DNA of 64,000 bases. It comes from Streptomyces sp. TLI_053. Its GTDB lineage: Bacteria > Actinomycetota > Actinomycetes > Streptomycetales > Streptomycetaceae. The DNA is taken from positions 7,219,501 to 7,283,500 of the forward strand of contig NZ_LT629775.1 in assembly GCF_900105395.1 (NCBI RefSeq), in the 5' to 3' direction. The notes under the pieces are model-generated. The model had not been told where the DNA came from. It searched no databases and saw nothing but the letters and a program-made list of their open reading frames with translations. Numbering within the stretch: the stretch's first letter is position 1; every line of letters begins with the position of its first letter. The translations under genes were made by a program, and so were the position numbers. This document shows positions 32,066-39,308 of the stretch, piece by piece.

Positions 32066-32146
32066 GTGCTACAGCGTGGGTTGCGGGTTCGACTCCCGTC
32101 TGCGCCTCTCCGTGGCGCGGTAGCTTCAATGGCAGAGCAACGTTGT
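32066..32146 (+). tRNA. Circularly permuted tRNA-like gene 2 (3' half precedes 5' half)
   Basis: 3' half: GTGCTAC (32066-32072), anticodon-stem 3' strand AGCGT (32073-32077), 5-nt variable loop GGGTT, T-stem GCGGG, T-loop TTCGACT, T-stem CCCGT (to 32099), acceptor 3' strand CTGCGCC (32100-32106), discriminator T, no encoded CCA. Spacer CTCCGT. 5' half: acceptor GGCGCGG (32114-32120), TA, D-arm GCTT/GAGC with GG in the loop (32123-32138), A, anticodon-stem 5' strand ACGTT (32140-32144), then GT. Acceptor pairs: six Watson-Crick and one G-U; anticodon stem: four Watson-Crick and one G-U. Both half-ends carry GT, so the joint in the loop is ambiguous; the 3' half would give anticodon GCU. Outside the anticodon stem, GGGTGTG (32060-32066) pairs with CACACCC (32157-32163). 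Confidence 0.78.
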
Positions 32147-32170
32147 AAAACTGACCCACACCCTTAAACG

Positions 32171-32200
32171 TGCCGGTGCAGAGCAACTGGGTGGCACACC
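32171..32200 (+). ncRNA. Small hairpin with ACCA-like end and a D-arm sequence repeat
   Basis: GTGCC (about 32170-32174) pairs with GGCAC (32192-32196), followed by ACC and A, like a minimal acceptor stem with CCA. Its loop repeats GCAGAGCAAC (32178-32187) from the D-arm of unit 2 (32132-32141). It may be a remnant of a third tRNA-like element. Evidence is weak. Confidence 0.3.
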
Positions 32201-32201
32201 A

Positions 32202-32235
32202 GGGGCCCGGGAGCTGGATACCGCTCCCGGGCCCC
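32202..32235. terminator. 13-bp hairpin ending the permuted-tRNA unit
   Basis: GGGGCCCGGGAGC (32202-32214) and its exact complement (32223-32235), loop of 8. It also faces the end of the convergent dehydrogenase gene. Confidence 0.7.
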
Positions 32236-32333
32236 GTCACGTCCGCGGCCGGTCGGTCGTCGGACCGGCTGTCGGACCGGCTGTCGGGAAGGGGCAGGCC
32301 GTCAGGCGTACCCGCTCCCGGGCGGACCGGCCG

Positions 32334-33203
32334 TCAGGCGGTCGCGGTGTAGTCGTAGAAGCCCCGGCCCGACTTGCGGCCCAGCAGGCCCGCGTCGACC
32401 ATCCGGGACAGCAGCGGCGGAGCGGCGTACAGCGGCTCCTTGTACTCGTCGTACATCGACTCGGCGATGGAGACGATGGTGTCCAGGCCGATCAGGTCGC
32501 ACAGCCGCAGCGGGCCCATCGGGTGGGCGCAGCCGGCCTCCATGCCCTTGTCGATGTCGGAGGCGGTGGCCACACCGGTCTCGAACATCCGCACCGCCGA
32601 CAGCAGGTACGGCACCAGCAGCGCGTTGACCACGAAGCCGGCCCGGTCCCGGGCGCGGATCGGGGCCTTGTGCAGCACCTCGACGGCGAAGGTCTCGGCC
32701 CGGTCGGTGGTCGCCGACGAGGTGGTCAGGGTCGGGATCACCTCGACCAGCTTCTGCACCGGCGCCGGGTTGAAGAAGTGCAGGCCGATCACCTGCTCCG
32801 GACGGGAGGTGGCGGCGGCCAGCTTCACGATCGGGATCGAGGAGGTGTTGGAGGCGAGGATCGCGTCCCGGCGCTCGACGACGCGGTCCAGCGTCTCGAA
32901 GATCTTCACCTTGATGTCCTCGCGCTCGGCGACCGCCTCGACCACCAGGTCGCGGTCCGCGAAGTCCGCCAGGTCGACGGTGAAGGACAGCCGGCCCAGC
33001 GCCTCGTCCTTCTGCTCCTCCGTCAGCTTGCCGCGCTTGACCGCGGTCTCCAGTGAGTTGGTCAGCCGGGTGCGCCCGAACTCCAGCGCCTCCCCGCTGG
33101 CCTCGGCGACCAGGACGTCCAGCCCCGCCCGGGCGAACACCTCCGCGATGCCCGACCCCATCAGGCCGCAGCCGATCACTCCGACGCGCGCGATGTCACT
33201 CAC
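32334..33203 (-). CDS. 3-hydroxybutyryl-CoA dehydrogenase
   Basis: 289 residues from GTG 33203 with GAAGGG upstream. N-terminal Rossmann fold with GVIGCGLMGSGIAEVFA (8-24); catalytic region SNTSSIPIV and GLHFFNPAPVQKLVEVI with the active His; C-terminal dimerisation domain GFVVNALLVPYLLSAVRM and MGPLRLCDLIGLDT. The family oxidises (S)-3-hydroxybutyryl-CoA to acetoacetyl-CoA with NAD(P), in butyrate/PHB or fatty-acid metabolism. An inverted repeat 116 bp upstream may be the operator of a fatty-acid-type regulator. Confidence 0.94.
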   Translation of the reverse strand: MSDIARVGVIGCGLMGSGIAEVFARAGLDVLVAEASGEALEFGRTRLTNSLETAVKRGKLTEEQKDEALGRLSFTVDLADFADRDLVVEAVAEREDIKVKIFETLDRVVERRDAILASNTSSIPIVKLAAATSRPEQVIGLHFFNPAPVQKLVEVIPTLTTSSATTDRAETFAVEVLHKAPIRARDRAGFVVNALLVPYLLSAVRMFETGVATASDIDKGMEAGCAHPMGPLRLCDLIGLDTIVSIAESMYDEYKEPLYAAPPLLSRMVDAGLLGRKSGRGFYDYTATA

Positions 33204-33318
33204 TCAGTTGCCCTTCGGTGGTGCTGGGGGTCGCCCAGCGACAGTGGCCCAGCAGCTGCTGTTCGGCGGTTCGGGGGCACCGGTATGTGCGGACCGGTGC
33301 ACCGTCCCGACGACGTTA

Positions 33319-33339
33319 CTACTCCCTACCGGCGAGTAG
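33319..33339. promoter_or_regulatory. Possible operator upstream of the dehydrogenase
   Basis: CTACTC-9 bp-GAGTAG inverted repeat with the inner TACCGGCGAGTA. It lies in the 430-bp non-coding gap between the dehydrogenase and the SDR gene at 33634; the remainder of the gap is GC-rich and shows nothing else I can name. TetR-type binding is inference. Confidence 0.35.
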
Positions 33340-33633
33340 GTCATCCCCTCCCCGGGCGGAACGGCCGGTCCCCGCCCCCAGGTCGTCCCGACCGCGTCCC
33401 CGGCGTCCCTTCCCGTCCGGTGCCCGCTCCCGTCCCCGTCCGCTGCCCGTCCCGCCCACTTCCGCCGCCCGTCCCGTCCCGTTCCGCTCCCGGTGGCGCT
33501 CCCGGTGCCGCGCCTGCGCCGAACGGGTGGGCCCGCCCGCGTCGCGCGCCCGCCCGGGTACCGCCCCCGCGCGCCGGGGGACAGAATGCGGGCCGGACAG
33601 CGGGTGGCCGGGGACACGCGAAGGAGCAGGGGC

Positions 33634-34452
33634 ATGCCGACGGGATCGCTCACGGGACAGGTCGCCCTGGTCACCGGTGCCGGCCGCGGCATCGGCCGGG
33701 AGATCGCGGTCGGCCTCGCCGCCGAGGGCATGGCCGTCGGCCTGGTCGGCCGCACCCACGGGACCCTCACCGACACCCTCAAGGAATGCGTCCGGCACGG
33801 CTCGCGCGGCGTCGCCGTCACCGCCGACGTCACCCGCCCGGGCTCGGTCCGCGAGGCCGTCCGCGTCGTCGAACGCGACCTCGGCCCGATCGACCTGCTG
33901 GTCAACAACGCCGGCCGGACCGACCCGGTCGAGGTCCCGCTCTGGGAGAGCGACGTCAACCAGTGGTGGCAGGTCGTCGAGGTCAACCTGCGTGGCCCCT
34001 ACAACCTGCTGCGCTGCGTCCTGCCCGGCATGGTCGACCGCCGTCGCGGCCGCGTCGTCAACCTCAACTCCGGTTTCGCGCTGCGCCCCGAGGGCCGGTA
34101 CACCGCGTACGCCACCTCCAAGGCCGCGCTGCTCCGGCTCTCCGACAACCTGGCCGACTCGCTCGCCGAGCACGAGGTCGTCGTCCTGGACATCAGCCCC
34201 GGCGCCGTCGCCACCGACATGACCGCCGGGATGCCGATGTTCCGGGACATGAAGGCCTGGGGCTCCGTCCCGTACGTGGTCGCCGTCGTCGTGGACGCCG
34301 CGCGGGGGCGCTTCGACGCGCTGCACGGACGGTTCATCCACGCCGGGCGGGACAACCTGGAGGAGTTGGTCCGCCGCGCGGAGGAGATCCGCGCGGCGGA
34401 CGCCCGGACGCTGCGGCTGCGTGCCTACGGGCCGGACGACCCGATGGGCTGA
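33634..34452 (+). CDS. Short-chain dehydrogenase/reductase
   Basis: 272 residues from ATG 33634, preceded by AAGGAG. It has the intact SDR set: TGAGRGIG (14-21), NNAG (about 91), catalytic Ser in NLNSGFALRPEG and YATSK with Tyr and Lys. Unlike the SDR at 14888, this enzyme should be active. The C-terminal extension (about 230-272) is charged and not part of the core fold. The substrate cannot be told. The gene stands alone, with a long GC-rich gap on its 5' side. Confidence 0.88.
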   Translation: MPTGSLTGQVALVTGAGRGIGREIAVGLAAEGMAVGLVGRTHGTLTDTLKECVRHGSRGVAVTADVTRPGSVREAVRVVERDLGPIDLLVNNAGRTDPVEVPLWESDVNQWWQVVEVNLRGPYNLLRCVLPGMVDRRRGRVVNLNSGFALRPEGRYTAYATSKAALLRLSDNLADSLAEHEVVVLDISPGAVATDMTAGMPMFRDMKAWGSVPYVVAVVVDAARGRFDALHGRFIHAGRDNLEELVRRAEEIRAADARTLRLRAYGPDDPMG

Positions 34453-34565
34453 CCGGGTGCCCGGGCGGGCGCGACGGGGTGCGGGCGCGACGGGGTGCGG
34501 GTGCGACGGGGCACAGGCGTACGGGTGTCACTGCGCGCGGGCGGGACGGAGTACGCGAGGGGCGC

Positions 34566-35591
34566 TCAGAGGCCGGCGAGCGCCGCCAGCTCGTCCAGTT
34601 CCCCCGGCGTGAGCGAACCCGGCGCCCGCCCGGTCCGGGCGAACTCCCCGGCCAGCCGCTGGAGCCCCTCGTTCAGCGGCGCCGCCGCCCCGTGCAGCCG
34701 CGCCAGCAGGACGATCTCGCCGTTCAGGTGGTCCGCCTCGATCGACCCCGTCCCGCGCGCCAGGCTCTGCCAGGACGAGGACCCGGTCCGCTCCTCGCCC
34801 TCCACCGGCTCCAGCCGCAGCTCCTTCCCGCAGATGCGCGCCAGCTCGTCCGGATCGCCGTGGGGGATGCCGGCGGCGGCCAGCACGGCCGCGCCCTCGG
34901 CGGTCACCCGCCGGTAGAGCGCCTCCAGCCGGCCGTCCGCCGACCCCCCGCCGTACGGACCCCGCCCGGCCACCGCGTCCAGCGCGTTGCCGAGGTTGCC
35001 GAGCAGCTTGGTGTACTTCCAGCGCGCCACGTCCGCGTCCACCGGCGCGCTGAACCCCGACCCGCCGAGGTCGGCGGCGATCGCGGCGGTCCGCCCGCCC
35101 CCGCTGCCGGACGGGTACCCGCCGAGCCGCAGGATCCCGCTCACCGGGGTGCCGTTGGCGCTCACCCGGCCCGGCGCCACATGGGTCGAGGGCATCCACA
35201 CGAACACCGCCAGCACCTCGCGGAACAGCCGCAGCGCGACCCGCTCGTTCTCCACGCCGTTCTGCGCGCACACCAGCGGAAGCCGCTCGGCGGCCGTCCC
35301 GCCGCCCGCCACCGGGCGCGGCGCCCACTCGGCCAGCACGGCGGCGGTGTCCTGCGACTTCACGGCGAGCACCAGCACGTCCTCCGGCCGCAGCTTCAGC
35401 TCCGTCGGCCCGCCGACCGCCGGGATCCGCAGCGTCCGGGTGCCCCGCGGCGTCCCGAACCGCAGTCCGTCCGCGCGCAGCGCCTCCAGGTGCGCGCCGC
35501 GCGCCACCAGGACCACCTCGTGTCCACCCTCGTGCAGCCGGGCACCGATCGTGCCGCCCACCGCACCCGCCCCGATGATGATGTACCGCAT
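34566..35591 (-). CDS. 2-dehydropantoate 2-reductase-like protein (ApbA/PanE)
   Basis: 341 residues. MRYIIIGAGAVGGTIGARLH is the NADPH-binding loop; VLAVKSQDT, VCAQNGVENE and KYTKLLGNLGNALDAV follow the PanE pattern, with Lys and Asn of the catalytic region. PanE reduces ketopantoate to pantoate for CoA synthesis. Streptomyces have several paralogues, so this one may act on another 2-keto acid. No pan genes are adjacent. Confidence 0.82.
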   Translation of the reverse strand: MRYIIIGAGAVGGTIGARLHEGGHEVVLVARGAHLEALRADGLRFGTPRGTRTLRIPAVGGPTELKLRPEDVLVLAVKSQDTAAVLAEWAPRPVAGGGTAAERLPLVCAQNGVENERVALRLFREVLAVFVWMPSTHVAPGRVSANGTPVSGILRLGGYPSGSGGGRTAAIAADLGGSGFSAPVDADVARWKYTKLLGNLGNALDAVAGRGPYGGGSADGRLEALYRRVTAEGAAVLAAAGIPHGDPDELARICGKELRLEPVEGEERTGSSSWQSLARGTGSIEADHLNGEIVLLARLHGAAAPLNEGLQRLAGEFARTGRAPGSLTPGELDELAALAGL

Positions 35592-35679
35592 GCCGGAAGC
35601 ATCCCACGCGCCCGCAAGCCCTCGCGGGGCCGGACGGGCCGCCCGGACGCCCCGCCCGGGCGGGGCCCGCCGGGAGGGA

Positions 35680-36591
35680 TCAGGCGCAGAGGCGGCTGGC
35701 GGTCACGGGGGTCAGACCGGCCTTCGTGAGGCCGTCGAGGATGCCGGGCAGGGCGTCCACCGTGCAGCGGTGCCCCAGGTGCAGGGCCACCACCGAGCCG
35801 CCGCGCACCGAGCCGAGCACCCGCCGCTGGAGTTCGGCGGCGGTCGGGTCGGCGTAGTCGCGCGGGTCCACGTCGAAGGCGAGCACGTGCTCGTAGCCGA
35901 CCGCCCGGGCCTGCTCCCGCACCATCGGCGTCGCGTACTGGGCGGCGGACGGGCGGAACCAGCGGCCGATCGAGCCGGTCAGCCGCTGCAGCCGCTCCGC
36001 GCACTGGGCGATCTCCTCGCGCGCCCGGTCCGGCGGCAGCGCCGAGATGTTCTGGTGGTTCTGGGTGTGGTTGCCCAGCTCGTGGCCGCCGTCCAGGATC
36101 CGCCGGGCCATCTGCGGCTGCTGGTCCAGCCAGCTGCCGACCACCATCACGGTGAGGCCGACGCCGCGCTTCTCGGCGGTCTCCAGCAGCGCCGTGGCCA
36201 GCGCCGGATCGCCGCTGCCGTGGAAGGTCAGCGCGACGTTGCGGCCGCCGCGGGGCCCGTACGCCACCTCGACCGGTGTACCGGGCGCCAGTGGCGGCAG
36301 CACCGGCGGGACGGGCGGCGCGGTGGCGGCCGCCGCCCGGGCGGCGGCCGGAGCGGGCCCGTCGGCCGGCGGGGCGGACGCGGCGGGCGTGGGCGAGGCG
36401 GGACCCTCGCCGGCCGGCCAGGCCGGGTCCACGGTGCCGGAGGGGTCCACCTGGCCCGGGCGCACGGCGAACGACCCCGGATCGGCCCGGCGGCGGCCGG
36501 TGTCGCCGCAGGCGGTGAGCAGCCCGCCGGCCGAGGCGAGAGCGGCCAGCTTGACGGTGGTGCGCAGAACGGTGCGCCGGTCGACAGTCAT
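35680..36591 (-). CDS. Polysaccharide deacetylase-family lipoprotein (NodB fold)
   Basis: 303 residues. The N-terminus has an RR pair and a lipobox, LLTAC with Cys28, so it is an exported lipoprotein. A long Ala/Pro linker (45-105) leads to a NodB domain. Motif 1 is TFHGSGD (122-128) instead of TFDDGP, so the usual first Asp is replaced; motif 2 keeps the metal histidines, HELGNHTQNH (His170, His175); the RPPxG motif is changed to RPSAAQ. The family removes N-acetyl groups from chitin or peptidoglycan using zinc; the altered motif makes normal catalysis uncertain, though I recall the same TFHG variant in other Streptomyces. Confidence 0.85.
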   Translation of the reverse strand: MTVDRRTVLRTTVKLAALASAGGLLTACGDTGRRRADPGSFAVRPGQVDPSGTVDPAWPAGEGPASPTPAASAPPADGPAPAAARAAAATAPPVPPVLPPLAPGTPVEVAYGPRGGRNVALTFHGSGDPALATALLETAEKRGVGLTVMVVGSWLDQQPQMARRILDGGHELGNHTQNHQNISALPPDRAREEIAQCAERLQRLTGSIGRWFRPSAAQYATPMVREQARAVGYEHVLAFDVDPRDYADPTAAELQRRVLGSVRGGSVVALHLGHRCTVDALPGILDGLTKAGLTPVTASRLCA

Positions 36592-36875
36592 CGGCAGCCA
36601 GCATAGAGACGCTGCCCCCCGGCGGCGAACGCCCGGCGCGCCCGGCGCGGACCGGCGCCCACCGCCCCGCGCGGCATCGTTCGGATGCTGCGGAAACCTG
36701 AACTACCGCTGTATCGGCGGCATGTCGTCGGTTACGATCACGGCGCACCGTGCGGTGGGGGCCGCTCGGCGGCCGCCGCCCGCCGCACGGAGCGACGGGG
36801 GCCCGGGACGTCCGGCAGCGGACGCTCCGGCGCACAGCACGCGGCGGACACGCGGCGGACACCAGGGGGCGGAAG

Positions 36876-37757
36876 ATGACCGAGGACACGAGCACGGCGG
36901 CCGACGTCGTGGACGCATGGGAATGGGCGCGCGCCGAGGACTGGCGGCCGCCGACGGAACTCGACACCGGAGTCCCGCACACCGCCCGGATGTACGACTA
37001 CTACCTGGGCGGCAAGGACAACTTCGAGGCCGACCGCAAGGCCGCCGAGGCCGCCATCGCGGCCTACCCGGCGCTGCCGCTGCTGGCCCGCACCAACCGC
37101 GAGTTCCTCGGCCGGGCCGTGGAGTTCGCGGCCGGCCGGGGCATCCGGCAGTTCGTCGACATCGGCACCGGCATCCCGGCCGTCGGTTCCACCAGCGAGG
37201 TCGCGCAGCGGGTCGCGCCCGACGCCCGGGTCGTCTACATCGACAACGACCCGATCGTGGCCACCCACGCCCGCGCCCTGCTCGCCGGTCACCCGGCCGG
37301 CCACACCTCCGTCATCGAGGCGGACCTGCGCGAGCCCGGGGCGATCCTCGACCACCCCGCCCTGCGCGGCGCCGTCGACCTCGGCGAGCCGGTCGCCCTG
37401 ATGCTGGTCGCCGTCCTGCACTTCGTCCGCGACGAGGACGGCGCCGAGCGGATCGTCCGTACCCTGCGCGACGCGCTCGCCCCCGGCAGCGTGCTGATCC
37501 TCTCCCACGGCAGCCCCGACTTCGCCTCCCGCGAGAGCGCCGCCGAGGGCACCCGGATCTACCGCAGCGCCAGCGCCCCGCTGGTGCTGCGCCCCCGCGC
37601 GGCCGTCGAACCCTTCTTCGGCGACTTCGAGTTCGTCGGCCCCGGTCTGGTCCAGCTCCCGCTCTGGCGCCCCGTCGCCGGCCACGTGCCCACCGCCGAC
37701 CTCCCGGCCGGCTGGCAGGACGTCTCCGCCTACGCGGGTGTCGCGGTCAAGAACTGA
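36876..37757 (+). CDS. SAM-dependent methyltransferase, DUF574 family
   Basis: 293 residues. The family signature GVPHTARMYDYYLGGKDNFE is clear at residues 31-50, followed by a Rossmann SAM site FVDIGTGIPAVGST and VVYIDNDPIV. Streptomyces encode many copies; several sit near regulatory genes but their substrates are unknown. ATG 36876 follows GGGGGCGGAAG. The next gene is co-oriented 33 bp downstream. Confidence 0.9.
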   Translation: MTEDTSTAADVVDAWEWARAEDWRPPTELDTGVPHTARMYDYYLGGKDNFEADRKAAEAAIAAYPALPLLARTNREFLGRAVEFAAGRGIRQFVDIGTGIPAVGSTSEVAQRVAPDARVVYIDNDPIVATHARALLAGHPAGHTSVIEADLREPGAILDHPALRGAVDLGEPVALMLVAVLHFVRDEDGAERIVRTLRDALAPGSVLILSHGSPDFASRESAAEGTRIYRSASAPLVLRPRAAVEPFFGDFEFVGPGLVQLPLWRPVAGHVPTADLPAGWQDVSAYAGVAVKN

Positions 37758-37789
37758 GCGGCGGTCAGGCGGCGGAAGCGCGCGGACCC

Positions 37790-38344
37790 GTGCACGTCGA
37801 CACCCCGCCGGTCCCGCCGGCCGTCGCCGGACTGCTCGCGGCGGTCGCGGCCCCGCCCCGGCTGGTCGCCCACCTCGGACTGGTCCACGAGGTCGCCGGG
37901 ACGCTCCTCGACGGCTGCGCCGCCCTGGGCCTGCGGGTGGACCGGGAAGCGGTGCTGTTCGGCGCCGCCACCCACGACATCGGCAAGGCCGTCCACCGCG
38001 AGGAGCTCTCGGTACCCGGCTCGCTGCACGAGCGGGCCGGGTACGAGCTGCTGCGCGCCCGCGGGGCGCCGGAGCGGCCGGCCCGCTTCGCCCGCACCCA
38101 CGGCAGCTGGGGCGAGCCCGGCACCACCGTCGAGGACCTGTTGGTGAGCCTCGCCGACAAGGTGTGGAAGGACAGCCGGGTCCGCGACCTGGAGGACCGG
38201 GTGACCGACCTGCTGGCGGTCGCGAGCGGCCGTGCGCCGTGGGAGGTCTTCCTGGTGCTCGACGACCTGCTCACCGGGATCGGCGCCGACGCCCCGCGCC
38301 GCCTCGCCGTCCAGGCCGCCCACCCGGTGCAGGACAACCGCTAG
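37790..38344 (+). CDS. HD-domain phosphohydrolase
   Basis: 184 residues from GTG 37790. HLGLVHEVAGTLLDG and LFGAATHDIGKAVHREE hold the HD metal site (His ... His-Asp), and a third His (ARTHGSWG) and Asp (LADKVWKD) complete it. The size suggests a small nucleotide or phosphate-ester hydrolase; the substrate is unknown. It is likely co-transcribed with the DUF574 gene. Its stop overlaps the stop of the convergent S4 gene by 4 bp. Confidence 0.85.
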   Translation: MHVDTPPVPPAVAGLLAAVAAPPRLVAHLGLVHEVAGTLLDGCAALGLRVDREAVLFGAATHDIGKAVHREELSVPGSLHERAGYELLRARGAPERPARFARTHGSWGEPGTTVEDLLVSLADKVWKDSRVRDLEDRVTDLLAVASGRAPWEVFLVLDDLLTGIGADAPRRLAVQAAHPVQDNR

Positions 38345-38715
38345 CGGCCGCGCAGGCCGTCCATCTCGCGGCGGTCGCGCTTGGTGGGGCGGCCGGCGCC
38401 GCGGTCGCGCAGGCCGGGGGCGGCGACGAACTCCCGGGCCGGGCGCGGCGGGCTGTTGTCCACCAGGCAGTCGGCCGCGACCTCGGCGCCGACCCGTTTG
38501 CGGACGAGCTTGCGCACCACGACGACCCGCTCCCACCCCTCCTGGCGCACCCGGACCTCGTCGCCCGGCTTCACCGCCTGCGCCGGCTTGGCCCGTTCGC
38601 CGTTCACCCGCACGTGCCCGGCCTTGCAGGCCGCCGCGGCGGCCGACCGGGTCTTCGCCAGCCGCACCGACCAGATCCAGCTGTCCACCCGGACGTTTCC
38701 CTCGTTCTCGACCAT
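38341..38715 (-). CDS. S4-domain RNA-binding protein (Hsp15-like)
   Basis: 124 residues. The S4 fold is complete: RVDSWIWSVRLAKTRSAA, KAGHVRVNGERAKPAQAV, KPGDEVRVRQ. The C-terminal 45 residues are Arg/Lys/Pro-rich. E. coli Hsp15 binds stalled 50S subunits that carry nascent chain and tRNA; a similar ribosome-rescue role is plausible. Confidence 0.9.
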   Translation of the reverse strand: MVENEGNVRVDSWIWSVRLAKTRSAAAAACKAGHVRVNGERAKPAQAVKPGDEVRVRQEGWERVVVVRKLVRKRVGAEVAADCLVDNSPPRPAREFVAAPGLRDRGAGRPTKRDRREMDGLRGR

Positions 38716-38798
38716 CCGTCGAGCTTAGGCCCCGGCGTGCGGGGGCCGGTGCGGGGAAAGGCGCTCAGCGGGGACGGGTGCTCGGCGGGGGCCGGCGC

Positions 38799-39203
38799 TC
38801 AGCGGCGGCCGGGGGCCTCCTGGACGGCCCAGCCGTTGCCGTCCGGGTCGTTGAAGAAGACGAAGGAGTTCCACACCCCGCCGCGGCCGTCCACCCGGTT
38901 CCCGGCCTCGAAGTGCTGCACCGGGCTCACCTCGACACCGCGGGCCAGCAGCTCCTGGTAGGCGCGCTCGATGTCCGGCACCGCGAGCTGGAGCCCCTTC
39001 ACCGAGCCCGCCGGTGCGTCGGTCAGGCCGGTGCCCAGCACGATCGAGCAACTGGAGCCGGGCGGCGTCAGCTGCACCACCCGCAGGCCGTCCCGGATCC
39101 GGGTGTCGTGGTCGACGGTGAAACCGGCCTGCTCCTCGTAGAAGGTCTTGGCCCGGTCGACGTCCGCGACCGGGACCACCACCACTTCCAGCTTCCAGTC
39201 CAT
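38799..39203 (-). CDS. VOC/glyoxalase-family protein
   Basis: 134 residues from ATG 39203. Two beta-alpha-beta-beta-beta halves: VVVVPVADVDRAKTFYEEQ and LQLAVPDIERAYQELLARG, ending FNDPDGNGWAVQE, where the Asp/Glu region normally helps the metal site. The family includes glyoxalases, dioxygenases and antibiotic-binding proteins. The activity of this one is not known. Confidence 0.85.
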   Translation of the reverse strand: MDWKLEVVVVPVADVDRAKTFYEEQAGFTVDHDTRIRDGLRVVQLTPPGSSCSIVLGTGLTDAPAGSVKGLQLAVPDIERAYQELLARGVEVSPVQHFEAGNRVDGRGGVWNSFVFFNDPDGNGWAVQEAPGRR

Positions 39204-39308
39204 GGCCTCGTGCCTTCCCTCGGGATCCCTCGGGCCCTTCCAGTATCGGCCGCGGCCCCGGCCCGCGCCCGGCACGGGCGGTCGGGCGGTCGGCTAGCCT
39301 GGGCCACG

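Larger units (their letters stand above)
31861..32200 (+). ncRNA. Structured RNA region holding two permuted tRNA-like genes
   Basis: Between the unknown gene and a strong terminator hairpin there is no reading frame with protein character, but dense RNA structure. It begins with a 7-bp hairpin (31866-31872 with 31879-31885) and a GCGC/GCGC hairpin (31888-31900). A perfect direct repeat AAGCTGATAC (31901-31910 and 31919-31928) follows, then permuted unit 1 (31922-32003), a 62-nt spacer with CCGG/CCGG, permuted unit 2 (32066-32146), and a final hairpin with an ACCA end (32171-32200). The spacing, the two T-loops (TTCGATT, TTCGACT) and the two D-loops with GG are those of tRNA. Confidence 0.7.

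Noticed and set aside
31866..32134. Short protein-coding frames on either strand across the tRNA-like region
   Set aside because: Frames of up to about 90 codons exist but have mixed codon use unlike the neighbours and no ribosome sites; the RNA pairing explains the sequence better.
31861..32200. Ordinary tRNA genes in tandem
   Set aside because: Reading each T-arm with the sequence upstream gives no matching acceptor 5' strand or anticodon stem; pairing works only with the sequence downstream, that is, in permuted order.
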